Part shown: positions 36,622 to 44,178 of the stretch, in pieces | Layout: the number at the start of each line of letters is the position of its first letter | Numbering within the stretch: the first letter of the stretch is position 1 | Source: Paenibacillus faecis | Lineage (GTDB): Bacteria; Bacillota; Bacilli; Paenibacillales; Paenibacillaceae | NCBI RefSeq assembly: GCF_008084145.1 | Contig: NZ_VSDO01000003.1 | Span: forward strand, 864,882-928,881 | DNA: 64,000 bases | Direction: 5' to 3' | The notes under the pieces: model-generated | Database searches by the model: none | Seen by the model: only the letters and a program-made list of their open reading frames with translations | Told to the model about the DNA's origin: nothing | Position numbers and translations under genes: made by a program

Positions 36622-39120
36622 ATGGAGAAGTGGAACGTGATCCCATTTCCAGGGATGAAGAAGGCAAAAGGACAAGCAGGGGAGGTTTCTTGGGACGGTT
36701 GGAAGCAGATCCCGTTCGTTGCGGCCTGCAGCCGAATGTTTGCGGCCAATAAATGGACCGGTTTGCTCCTGCTGATGAGCTTCCTGCTAGGCAAAGCGAC
36801 GATCTTGGACGAGCTGGCTCCTTTTGCCGCGGCGTTTTTTGCGGTGATGATGTTTATGCGGCGGGACATCGCCGTGGTGACGGGAGCGCTTATGATTGCC
36901 GGAGCCCTGTTTGTATCCGGACATCACGCTGCCGTGATCGCGGCGGAACTTCTCATCTTTTACCTCATCCATAAAGGCATGGAGTCCTTTGAACGGGCCG
37001 AGCTGTCTTACGCCCCGTTGATGGTGTTTACGAGCACCTTTTTCGCGCTGTTGTTTACGGCCGTCATCGGACCTTCCCTTACCTGGTATGCTCTGGTCGT
37101 GACTGTCATGGATGCGATTCTCAGTTTTGTGCTCACCTTGGTATTCATTCAGGCGGTCCCCGTATTTACGTATCGGAAAAGAAATTACCAACTGCGCACG
37201 GAAGAAATCGTCTGCCTGGTCATCTTGCTCGCCTCGATCATGACCGGTACGGTGGGTTGGGAGATCGGCGGACTGTCGATCGAGCATATTTTGACAAGGT
37301 ATTTGATCCTTCTGTTTGCGCTGGTCGGCGGCGCCGCGCTCGGCGCATCGGTAGGGGTCGTAACGGGTCTGATCCTCAGTCTGGCCGACACCTCGGCCCT
37401 GTACCAGATGAGTTTGCTCGCCTTTTCGGGCATGTTGGCGGGGATGATGCGGGAGGGGCGCAGATGGGCGGTAGGCTTTGGCATGCTGCTGGGTTCCTCT
37501 ATCCTGTCCATCTATTTGGCGGGCCCGGCCGAAGTCATGTCCTCCACTTGGGAAAGCTGTGCGGCGGTCCTGCTGTTTCTGCTGACCCCAAGAAGCGTGA
37601 TTAGCGCGATCGCCAAATATATCCCCGGTACGCAGGATCATACGAACACCCAACATGAGTACGCCAAAAGAATGCGGGAAATAACGGCCGGCCGGGTCGC
37701 CCAGTTTTCCGAAGTGTTCAAGCAGCTGTCGCGAAGCTTCGGTCAAATCGCGAGCTCGGGGGAAATCGCCAAGCGCAGTGAAGAGGTCGATCACTTTATG
37801 AATGCGGTTACCGAAGGAGCCTGCGCAACTTGTTTTCGCCGAAATGCCTGCTGGGACGGCAAGTTCTATCAAACCTACAAGTATATGACCGAAATGATGA
37901 CGGCTGTCGAAGAAACCCCCGAGATCACCAAGGATGAGCTTCCCCCCAAATGGGATAAGATCTGCATCAAAACCGATCAGGTGCTTGCGCTGATGAAGCG
38001 GGAATACAACCTTTATCAACATGATATGCACTGGAAACGCCAAATATACGACAGCCGGTTGCTGGTTGCGGAGCAGCTTTCCGGCGTGTCCCAGGTGATG
38101 GAGGACCTGGCCCGGGAAATCCAGCGGGAAGGACAAGCCTTGTACAAGCAAGAGGAACAGATCCGGGAGGCTCTTGAAAAAATGGGCCTGTCCATTCATA
38201 ACATCGATATCGTCAACCTGGATCACGGCAACGTGGAGATTGAAATCGTCCATGCCTATACCCGCGGTTATGACGAGTGCCGAAAAATTATCGCCCCGCT
38301 GCTGTCGGATATTTTGGGCGAACATATCGCGGTGGTCGGGGAGGTGATGTCGGATCGGCGGGACGGTCTGGCAACGGTGACATTCGGTTCGGCGAAGACC
38401 TATGAAATTACGACCGGGGTGGCCGGCGCAGCCAAAGGAGGGGACCTGCTGTCCGGGGACAGTTTTAGCGCAAGGGAACTGGGGAACGGGACATACGCCG
38501 TAGCGCTGAGCGACGGGATGGGCAACGGCGAGCGTGCCCGGCTGGAAAGCAGCACCGCCCTCAGCATTCTGGAACAATTGCTTCAATCGGGGATGGATGA
38601 GACGCTGGCGATTAAATCCGTCAATTCCGTATTGATGCTGCGCTCCCCGGATGAAGTGTACGCTACGGTGGATATGGCGTTAATCGATGAGTATTCGGCA
38701 CGGACCACCTTTTTGAAAATCGGTTCCTCCCCAAGCTTCATTAAACGCGGAAACGAGGTGATCCCGATCACGGCCAGCAATTTGCCGATCGGCATCATCC
38801 AGGATATTGAGGTGGATCTGGTGACCGTGCAGCTGTATCCCGGCGATACACTGATTATGATGACCGACGGCGTGTATGACGCACCGGGGTACGCGGTGAA
38901 TAAGGAATTGTGGATCAAGCGGCTGATTCAGGAAATCCGGTCCGAGGATCCGCAGGATATCGCCGACGGATTGCTGGAAGCCGTCATCCGCTACCAGAAA
39001 AATACGATCCAGGACGATATGACCGTAGCGGTGGCGAAGGTCGATCATTACCTGCCGCAGTGGTCGACCCTGCATATTCCGGGGCTGAGCCGGTTGGAGC
39101 GGCCGCGGACGGTGAGTTAA
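36622..39120 (+). CDS. spoIIE: Stage II sporulation protein E (SpoIIE phosphatase)
   Basis: An 832-residue membrane PP2C phosphatase that dephosphorylates SpoIIAA, releasing sigma-F in the forespore, and links to FtsZ at the polar septum. About ten transmembrane spans (residues 45-335) are followed by an FtsZ-interacting central region and a C-terminal PP2C domain with metal-binding motifs ALSDGMGNGERA (near 630) and MMTDGVYDAP (near 750). ATG 36622 follows AAGGCGGTG; the frame open from 36565 starts inside the promoter. In B. subtilis yabS is next; here about 16 kb intervene. Confidence 0.96.
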   Translation: MEKWNVIPFPGMKKAKGQAGEVSWDGWKQIPFVAACSRMFAANKWTGLLLLMSFLLGKATILDELAPFAAAFFAVMMFMRRDIAVVTGALMIAGALFVSGHHAAVIAAELLIFYLIHKGMESFERAELSYAPLMVFTSTFFALLFTAVIGPSLTWYALVVTVMDAILSFVLTLVFIQAVPVFTYRKRNYQLRTEEIVCLVILLASIMTGTVGWEIGGLSIEHILTRYLILLFALVGGAALGASVGVVTGLILSLADTSALYQMSLLAFSGMLAGMMREGRRWAVGFGMLLGSSILSIYLAGPAEVMSSTWESCAAVLLFLLTPRSVISAIAKYIPGTQDHTNTQHEYAKRMREITAGRVAQFSEVFKQLSRSFGQIASSGEIAKRSEEVDHFMNAVTEGACATCFRRNACWDGKFYQTYKYMTEMMTAVEETPEITKDELPPKWDKICIKTDQVLALMKREYNLYQHDMHWKRQIYDSRLLVAEQLSGVSQVMEDLAREIQREGQALYKQEEQIREALEKMGLSIHNIDIVNLDHGNVEIEIVHAYTRGYDECRKIIAPLLSDILGEHIAVVGEVMSDRRDGLATVTFGSAKTYEITTGVAGAAKGGDLLSGDSFSARELGNGTYAVALSDGMGNGERARLESSTALSILEQLLQSGMDETLAIKSVNSVLMLRSPDEVYATVDMALIDEYSARTTFLKIGSSPSFIKRGNEVIPITASNLPIGIIQDIEVDLVTVQLYPGDTLIMMTDGVYDAPGYAVNKELWIKRLIQEIRSEDPQDIADGLLEAVIRYQKNTIQDDMTVAVAKVDHYLPQWSTLHIPGLSRLERPRTVS

Positions 39121-39123
39121 GAG

Positions 39124-39160
39124 GAGAACTTGAGGTGAAAGCCTCAGGTTCTTTTTTTTG
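39124..39160 (+). terminator. Intrinsic terminator after spoIIE
   Basis: AGAACTTGAGGT pairs with GCCTCAGGTTCT across GAAA, followed by eight Ts. The insertion sequence begins within about 10 bases of it. Confidence 0.9.
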
Positions 39161-39167
39161 TCGAAGA

Positions 39168-39896
39168 AAACCCCCAGTTTGACTGGGGGTTCAGGAAAGC
39201 TTATAGCTATGAGTAAAAATCCCTTGACCTTTATGATAAAATGATAGCCGGTCTGCCAACCGCATCATGAAATCAAGGAGGACAAGGGAAATGGATAAGA
39301 GCAGTCTAGCACATACACGCTGGAACTGCAAATACCATATCGTATTTGCGCCAAAGTACAGACGACAAGTGATCTATGGGAAATTAAAAAGAGAAATCGG
39401 AAAAATCATTCGAGAGCTATGTGAGAGAAAAGGTGTGGAGATTCATGAGGCGGAGGCATGCCCAGACCATATTCACATGCTGGTAAGTATCCCTCCTAAG
39501 TTAAGTGTGTCGGAATTTATGGGATACTTGAAGGGAAAAAGTTCGCTGATGATCTTCGATAAGTTTGCGAATCTAAAGTATCGGTACGGAAATCGACAGT
39601 TTTGGTGTAGAGGATACTTTGTGGATACGGTAGGACGTAACAGGAAAGCGATCGCCGAATACATTCGGAATCAGCTAACAGAAGATAAGAACTACGAACA
39701 ACTCACGATGAAAGAACTGTTCGACCCGTTTACGGGTGAGTCGGTAGGAAAGGGCAAGTAAAAAAGCCCCTTTAAGGGGCATGCCCGAGACCGCTCGCGG
39801 TTGGCAGACTTTCAGTGCGCCTTCTTAGGCGCTTGCTAGTACCATGCCCTTATAGGGCTGATGGAAGCCACCGGCTAAGCCGGTGGTTATGACTGA
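39168..39896 (+). mobile_element. IS200/IS605-type insertion sequence
   Basis: An element of about 730 bases containing only tnpA. Unlike classical ISs it lacks terminal inverted repeats and instead has subterminal hairpins: left CCCCCAGT / ACTGGGGG (39171-39189) and right CCACCGGC / GCCGGTGG (39868-39886). Several other small hairpins follow the gene. A perfect 13-base complementarity exists between 39251-39263 (5' leader) and 39797-39809 (3' region). The exact ends are estimated from these hairpins. Confidence 0.75.
39291..39761 (+). CDS. tnpA: IS200/IS605 family transposase TnpA
   Basis: A 156-residue Y1 HUH single-strand transposase that cuts and joins IS ends as ssDNA during replication. 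The HUH motif is DHIHML (near residue 60) and the catalytic tyrosine is in IAEYIRNQL (near 123); WNCKYHIVFAPKYRR is the family N-terminus. Length is intact, so the protein may be active. ATG 39291 follows CAAGGAGGAC; starts open further upstream are rejected. No tnpB/IscB-like guide-RNA nuclease is present. Confidence 0.93.
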   Translation: MDKSSLAHTRWNCKYHIVFAPKYRRQVIYGKLKREIGKIIRELCERKGVEIHEAEACPDHIHMLVSIPPKLSVSEFMGYLKGKSSLMIFDKFANLKYRYGNRQFWCRGYFVDTVGRNRKAIAEYIRNQLTEDKNYEQLTMKELFDPFTGESVGKGK

Positions 39897-40036
39897 ATTT
39901 TTCAACTGAGTCCGGGGGATGCAGAAATCCATGGTCGATACGGTGGGGGAAGCAATAACAGCGGCGGTATCGTGGGAGAAAATCCAGAAAACAAATGGAG
40001 GCTACTATGGGTCGGACTTGGCGCAATGATATACTG
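39897..40036 (+). pseudogene. Possible 3' remnant of a gene interrupted by the IS
   Basis: Right after the IS end, one frame is open for about 45 codons with sensible codon use (QLSPGDAEIHGRYGGGSN ... LLWVGLGAMIY, stop near 40036) but no start. It may be the tail of a gene cut by the insertion, for instance a toxin preceding the immunity genes; a neighbouring 22-codon frame (ATG 40006, after GGAGG) is an alternative. The rest of 39762-40095 holds IS hairpins. Confidence 0.25.
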
Positions 40037-40095
40037 AACTCGGGCAAAACGGACAAGACCTTCGATCTAGGATAAAAAATGATAATTGAGAGGGA

Positions 40096-40569
40096 ATGAA
40101 TGTGAAAAAAACAATTCAAGAGAAGATAGCTTTGATGAAAAATGTCCTTGAGGTAAATCCTTTTAATCTTGTGATAGGAGAAATTCAAGAGAGAATAATT
40201 ACTGAAGCTGAACTTAATATCAAGGATGGTCAGTTACAAGATTATCATAATTTTTTTAGAGAGTATGGATCTATGAGATGTGGAAGCATTGTTATTTTTG
40301 GAAAAAGTGAATTAGGTGATTTTCAGTTTCCTGTCGCTGAAATGCCAGGTGGATTTGAAGAATGGATTTGTATTGGAAAGATTGATCCGTATCCATTATT
40401 TATAAACAAAAAAAGTGGAGTGATTTATTGTTTATTTGAAGATTCAAAAATTAAATCATATGAAGGATGGAATGACTTTTTGGAGAATTATGTTTTCGGA
40501 GAACGTTATCTTGAGATTATTGGTAAAGATGAGTGGTACGAATTATTAAGAGAACAACAGATTATTTGA
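40096..40569 (+). CDS. SUKH/SMI1-KNR4-like probable immunity protein
   Basis: A 157-residue acidic protein. The pattern DYHNFFREYGS, an IFGKSELGDF strand region, EEWICIGKIDPYPLFINKKSGVIYCLFED and a C-terminal ENYVFGERY helix recall the SUKH (SMI1/KNR4) superfamily, whose bacterial members mostly neutralise polymorphic or contact-dependent toxins. Family assignment is by eye. Base composition is much more AT-rich than the surrounding core genes, indicating recent acquisition. No toxin gene is adjacent, so it would be an orphan. ATG 40096 follows GAGAGGGAATGA. Confidence 0.65.
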   Translation: MNVKKTIQEKIALMKNVLEVNPFNLVIGEIQERIITEAELNIKDGQLQDYHNFFREYGSMRCGSIVIFGKSELGDFQFPVAEMPGGFEEWICIGKIDPYPLFINKKSGVIYCLFEDSKIKSYEGWNDFLENYVFGERYLEIIGKDEWYELLREQQII

Positions 40570-40622
40570 AATAGTCATCACATTGAACAGATTGATTATG
40601 GGGAATGGGGAACAGGATATAA

Positions 40623-40859
40623 AACGAAGTACAAGATAATGAAGTACGTATTAGAGATTTGTACGATTTAATGGAATGGACAGCGGATTTACCGGATGAA
40701 CAAGTGATTCATCTTGAAAATGGTTATTACCATATCACAGTGTTCAGTAATTTACCTGATTCAAAAATACGTGGTGACCATCAGGAAATTTATCTTTATT
40801 TTAATCCATTAACTGAAATGCCGAGAATAACGTATTTAGGAGTACCGACATTGGAATAG
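40623..40859 (+). pseudogene. Truncated immunity-like protein (3' fragment)
   Basis: A frame of about 78 codons begins directly after a stop and reads DLYDLMEWTADLPDEQVIHL ... GDHQEIYLYFNPLTEMPR, ending at 40859. It has no good ATG or ribosome site; a TTG at 40659 would give 66 residues. The sequence looks like the C-terminal part of a small immunity-type protein whose N-terminal part is missing. AT-rich like its neighbours. It may instead be a short intact gene from TTG 40659. Confidence 0.45.
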
Positions 40860-40936
40860 TTGAATGGACTGCACCTTGGTATTGATACACTGAAATACAT
40901 AGTGGGATGCTCTAATCAGTTGTAGGAGGTTTTATT

Positions 40937-41620
40937 GTGAAATTGAAAAAGATTATCTTAGAAGGAGATTCTAAATATGAAAAGGCGAATCAAGCATTCC
41001 CGATAAGGTGGAAGTCGCATCATGTAACTGAATTATTTGTGGAGTTATTTCCTGAAATCGAATTAGATGGGAACAGACAGTTAACTATTTTAGCTACAAG
41101 GAATAGAAGAGAAAATGCCAAGAAATACAATAATTATAAAGCGTTTAATGTTTCGTCATACTATCTTGAAGAAGAACAAATAAAGGCTTTAGAGGCCTTA
41201 AACCCAGAAGATGAAAATTTCATTTTGGATATTATTGAAGAGGTATTAGTTGATATAACCAACATACTTGGTGAAGATGAAGAAAAAAGAAGTGCTATAA
41301 AAGATACCATAAAACAAGTGAGGGAAATGGAGTTCTCACTAAAGAAAAAAATGAAAACCTTATCCAAAAAGTCGAAAGTAGGAAAATATAAAGCAGATGT
41401 GTTTAGATGCCTGAATAAAACATCTGGTGAGGCATGGTGTGTGGAATTAGAAAATGGGATTTCAGGTGAGACAAGAGTGGAGTGGTTGACCGGCAAACCG
41501 GATTATCTAGATCGCAGAGATTACTTTAAAAAATCCAAGTGGGAAGAAAATAAATTTATAATCACGAATAGATTAGGTATAGAGGTCTTTTCAATTGAAA
41601 TTGGTATGGAAGAATCATAA
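40937..41620 (+). CDS. Hypothetical protein in AT-rich immunity patch
   Basis: A 227-residue hydrophilic protein with no signal or membrane segment. It has a central acidic helical stretch (LNPEDENFILDIIEEVLVDITNIL), a lysine-rich segment (KKKMKTLSKKSKVGKYK) and a C-terminal beta-rich part (NKFIITNRLGIEVFSIEIG). I do not recognise a family. GTG 40937 follows TGTAGGAGG. Codon use is AT-rich like the two preceding genes, so it was probably acquired with them and may also be an immunity or effector-associated protein. Confidence 0.65.
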   Translation: MKLKKIILEGDSKYEKANQAFPIRWKSHHVTELFVELFPEIELDGNRQLTILATRNRRENAKKYNNYKAFNVSSYYLEEEQIKALEALNPEDENFILDIIEEVLVDITNILGEDEEKRSAIKDTIKQVREMEFSLKKKMKTLSKKSKVGKYKADVFRCLNKTSGEAWCVELENGISGETRVEWLTGKPDYLDRRDYFKKSKWEENKFIITNRLGIEVFSIEIGMEES

Positions 41621-41709
41621 TGCTACAATTCCAAAAGAATGAAAAGACTAATTATGCTGAGATGAATCCATAATTGTAGATATAAACTCCCACCGTCGGA
41701 GTCTCCATC

Positions 41710-41902
41710 ATTAACGGGAAAATATCCTGTTAATATACCGCTCTTGGCTTTTCGATCCGATTTAGCTGGAAAAGCTCCAGCTATTTCGCGGCCCTGTTGC
41801 CGAAATACACAATTTCGAGCGAATTAACGGGAAGTTTTCCAGCTAATTCGCCTCTGCAGCCGCATACGTACCAAAATAACGGGAAGAATTCCCGTTAATT
41901 CA
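41710..41902. repeat. Array of four short palindromic repeats
   Basis: Four imperfect palindromes of about 21-23 bases: TTAACGGGA...TCCTGTTAA (41711-41733), TAGCTGGA...TCCAGCTA (41763-41783), TTAACGGGA...TCCAGCTAA (41824-41846) and TAACGGGA...TCCCGTTA (41877-41897). The third is a hybrid of the two arm types. Three copies are followed by ATTTCG or AATTC, like the array at 997-1228. Between 41620 and 42074 nothing else is recognised. Confidence 0.75.
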
Positions 41903-42074
41903 AACCAAACATACCCCTGGATGATATCCGGTACGGTCAGGTCAGCATTATTACTTTTGAGGAGTGACATTGCAAAGAAGTAAGCACCGGAAGATACCTA
42001 CATATATAGTGCCAAAGACACAAAGCCGAAACCCATTTGGTTTTTTTTTCATGGGAAAGTATTGAAGAATGTAG

Positions 42075-42102
42075 TAAAATTGACCTGCGCATCAACCGAT
42101 AC
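42075..42102 (+). promoter_or_regulatory. Candidate sigma-D (flagellar/chemotaxis) promoter
   Basis: TAAA at 42075-42078, a 16-base spacer and ACCGATAC at 42095-42102, close to the sigma-D pattern (TAAA, 14-16 bases, GCCGATAT). Start would fall near 42109, about 35 bases before the riboswitch. Chemoreceptor genes are typical sigma-D targets, which supports the call. Confidence 0.5.
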
Positions 42103-42139
42103 ACTATTTATGGGACATTTTCTCAAAATTTGATATTTC

Positions 42140-42219
42140 TCTTTGGCAAAGCTGTCGAAAGGCAGTGACGCAAAGCTATAGGGACTACCTCCTGTAACGG
42201 GAAATGTCAGCCAGTTGCT
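42140..42219 (+). ncRNA. Cyclic di-GMP class I riboswitch (GEMM)
   Basis: The aptamer shows the GEMM-I core: GGCAAAGC, a GAAA tetraloop hairpin (CTGTC GAAA GGCAG), the invariant GACGCAAAGCTATAGGGACTAC segment near 42177, a second hairpin containing GTAACGGGAAATGTCA, and the closing GCCAGTTGC that pairs back to GCAA. It binds c-di-GMP. A terminator hairpin starts seven bases later, so control is probably by transcription termination; whether ligand turns expression on or off cannot be told. Confidence 0.92.
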
Positions 42220-42225
42220 TTTTTT

Positions 42226-42265
42226 GCGGTAGCCTATAGTTTTTTTACTGTAGGCTATCTTTTTA
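42226..42265 (+). terminator. Riboswitch expression-platform terminator
   Basis: GTAGCCTATAG pairs with CTGTAGGCTAT across a T-rich loop, followed by CTTTTTA. The arm CTATAG also occurs inside the aptamer (GCTATAGGG), offering a route for alternative pairing. Confidence 0.8.
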
Positions 42266-42393
42266 TGCCCATTTCGGGGCCATCCTGCCGCTCTTGGAGA
42301 GGAGATGATAGCGGGCTTTGGTTAAGATGTTTCAAGGGTTGAACGATGACCCGGATGGATCAAATTTCAAGAGAGAAAGAGGAGAAACCGAAA

Positions 42394-44154
42394 ATGAAAC
42401 AACCCCGCTTAGTCGGCGGAATCCGCCAATGGAGTATTGTCACAAAGAATATGGTCTTAACGAGTATCTCGATCTTGCTAACGGGCGTCATTCTCATCGC
42501 GTCGAGTTTTTATATTCAAGGACAGGTTTTGACGAAGCAGTTGAAGTCCGATTCGCAAGAGGTCATGGAAGCCTGGTCGCATAAAATCACCCCGGCGGAA
42601 GCCGCCGAAGCCATGAAGAATACGGACCGGAATTCACCGATCCAGAAAAAGCTTACCGGGATCTTCGACGATTTATCGGCCACGCATCCGAACGTAGCTC
42701 AAGGGTATATTTTTGGCTCGGAAATCGTGGATAACAGCACGCTGATGATCGCCTTCCCGACCGCCGTTTTGGATATGTTCGAAGGAGAAGGGCTCCACTT
42801 GGGAGACAAGCTTGGACAGCCGGCTTTCCACGTAAAAGGCGTTCAGGAAATGATGAAAACGAAGAAAATTACCTTTACAAAACCGTACAATGACGATTAC
42901 GGCACCTGGCTGACCGTGCTTTATCCGATCCAGGACGAAAGCGGCAAGATCTTCGCATATATGGGGATGGACTTTGACGCGAGCGTCATTTTACAGGGGC
43001 AGAAGGATCTGCTGAAGTATACCTGCCTTGCGCTGGTGGCGATTTTGGCGTTGGTGCTGACGATTCAATACATATTTACAAGACGGACCTTTGCGCCGGT
43101 CAAAGATTTGATGCATGCCTTGGATCGGCTGAGCCAGGGTGATTTCAGCGTGCGTTTGGAGACGAGCCAAAGCGAGCTGGGACAGGTCAATGCGAAATTC
43201 AATTCCACCGTCGCCAATATAAATGAGCTGGTCTCCACCATCAAGGCGGTTTCCACCCAATCGGCCGAGCAGGCGCGCGTCCTGTTTACCGCTTCGGAGG
43301 AAAACCATAAGACTTCCACGGACATCACGAATCATATTGAAGAAATCTCGGACAAAGTGTCGATTCAGAGCAAATCGATTACGGAGAGCGTGACGTCTTT
43401 GGAGGAAATCAATTCGGGGGTTTCCACCATCGCAGGCAGCACGTCCGCTTTGTCGGAAGCTTCGGTACAAATGAAAGAACAATCCGAACTGGGCGGCGAA
43501 AATATCAACAAAGTTATTAAGCAAATGGATTCGATCCGCGAATCGGTACAGCATTCCGTAGCCTCGATCGAGCAGCTGCGCAAGCGGTCCGGTGAAATTG
43601 AAGAAATCGTCCAAGTCATTACCCAAATTTCGGCCCAAACGCATCTCTTGTCTCTCAACGCGAGCATCGAGGCAGCGCGGGCCGGCGAGGAGGGCAAAGG
43701 GTTTGCCGTCGTAGCCAACGAGGTCAAGAAACTGGCCGAGGAATCGGGCAAGTCGGCGGAGAAGATCGCCGATCTCGTGCATTACATCCAGAATGAGACG
43801 CTGACCGCCGTCCAGGCGATCAGCGAAGGCGAGCGGAACGTTCAGGCGGGCATCCATGTGGTAAAAGAAACCGGCGAATTGTTCTACAGCATCTTGGATG
43901 CGACGGATTCCATCACGAGCCAAATTCAAGAAGTGTCCGCGGCCACGGAGGAAATGGTGGCGGAGACCGAGCAGATTACGGCGACGATTCGCCAAATCGC
44001 CGTTCTTGCGGAGCGAAACGCGGACGTGTCGGAGTATATCAAGAACAGCGCCTTGGAACAGCGCTCCTCGGCAGGGAAGATCGTGGATTCGGCCGAGAGC
44101 TTGAACGAAATTTCCGGGAAACTGGAGCACATGGTGGAAGAGTTGAAAATATAG
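42394..44154 (+). CDS. Methyl-accepting chemotaxis protein
   Basis: A 586-residue transmembrane chemoreceptor. TM1 spans about residues 20-42; the extracellular sensor region (about 43-208) looks like a CACHE domain; TM2 is about 209-228 ([20 protein letters not shown]); a HAMP domain follows (to about 282); the signalling domain ends with the conserved hairpin tip [32 protein letters not shown] near residue 430. It would form an array with CheA/CheW at the pole. ATG 42394 follows AGAGGAGAAACC. Its leader contains a c-di-GMP riboswitch, and an NRPS-like gene starts 24 bases after its stop. Confidence 0.93.
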   Translation: MKQPRLVGGIRQWSIVTKNMVLTSISILLTGVILIASSFYIQGQVLTKQLKSDSQEVMEAWSHKITPAEAAEAMKNTDRNSPIQKKLTGIFDDLSATHPNVAQGYIFGSEIVDNSTLMIAFPTAVLDMFEGEGLHLGDKLGQPAFHVKGVQEMMKTKKITFTKPYNDDYGTWLTVLYPIQDESGKIFAYMGMDFDASVILQGQKDLLKYTCLALVAILALVLTIQYIFTRRTFAPVKDLMHALDRLSQGDFSVRLETSQSELGQVNAKFNSTVANINELVSTIKAVSTQSAEQARVLFTASEENHKTSTDITNHIEEISDKVSIQSKSITESVTSLEEINSGVSTIAGSTSALSEASVQMKEQSELGGENINKVIKQMDSIRESVQHSVASIEQLRKRSGEIEEIVQVITQISAQTHLLSLNASIEAARAGEEGKGFAVVANEVKKLAEESGKSAEKIADLVHYIQNETLTAVQAISEGERNVQAGIHVVKETGELFYSILDATDSITSQIQEVSAATEEMVAETEQITATIRQIAVLAERNADVSEYIKNSALEQRSSAGKIVDSAESLNEISGKLEHMVEELKI

Positions 44155-44178
44155 AGAGAACTATAAGGAGCTGAGTGA

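Noticed and set aside
36787..38586. 599-codon antisense frame opposite spoIIE
   Set aside because: It mirrors the codon bias of spoIIE, has no ribosome site and resembles no protein; spoIIE itself is certain.
39291..39896. IS605-type tnpB or guide RNA accompanying tnpA
   Set aside because: Only tnpA is present; the 3' region contains hairpins but no RuvC-like frame.
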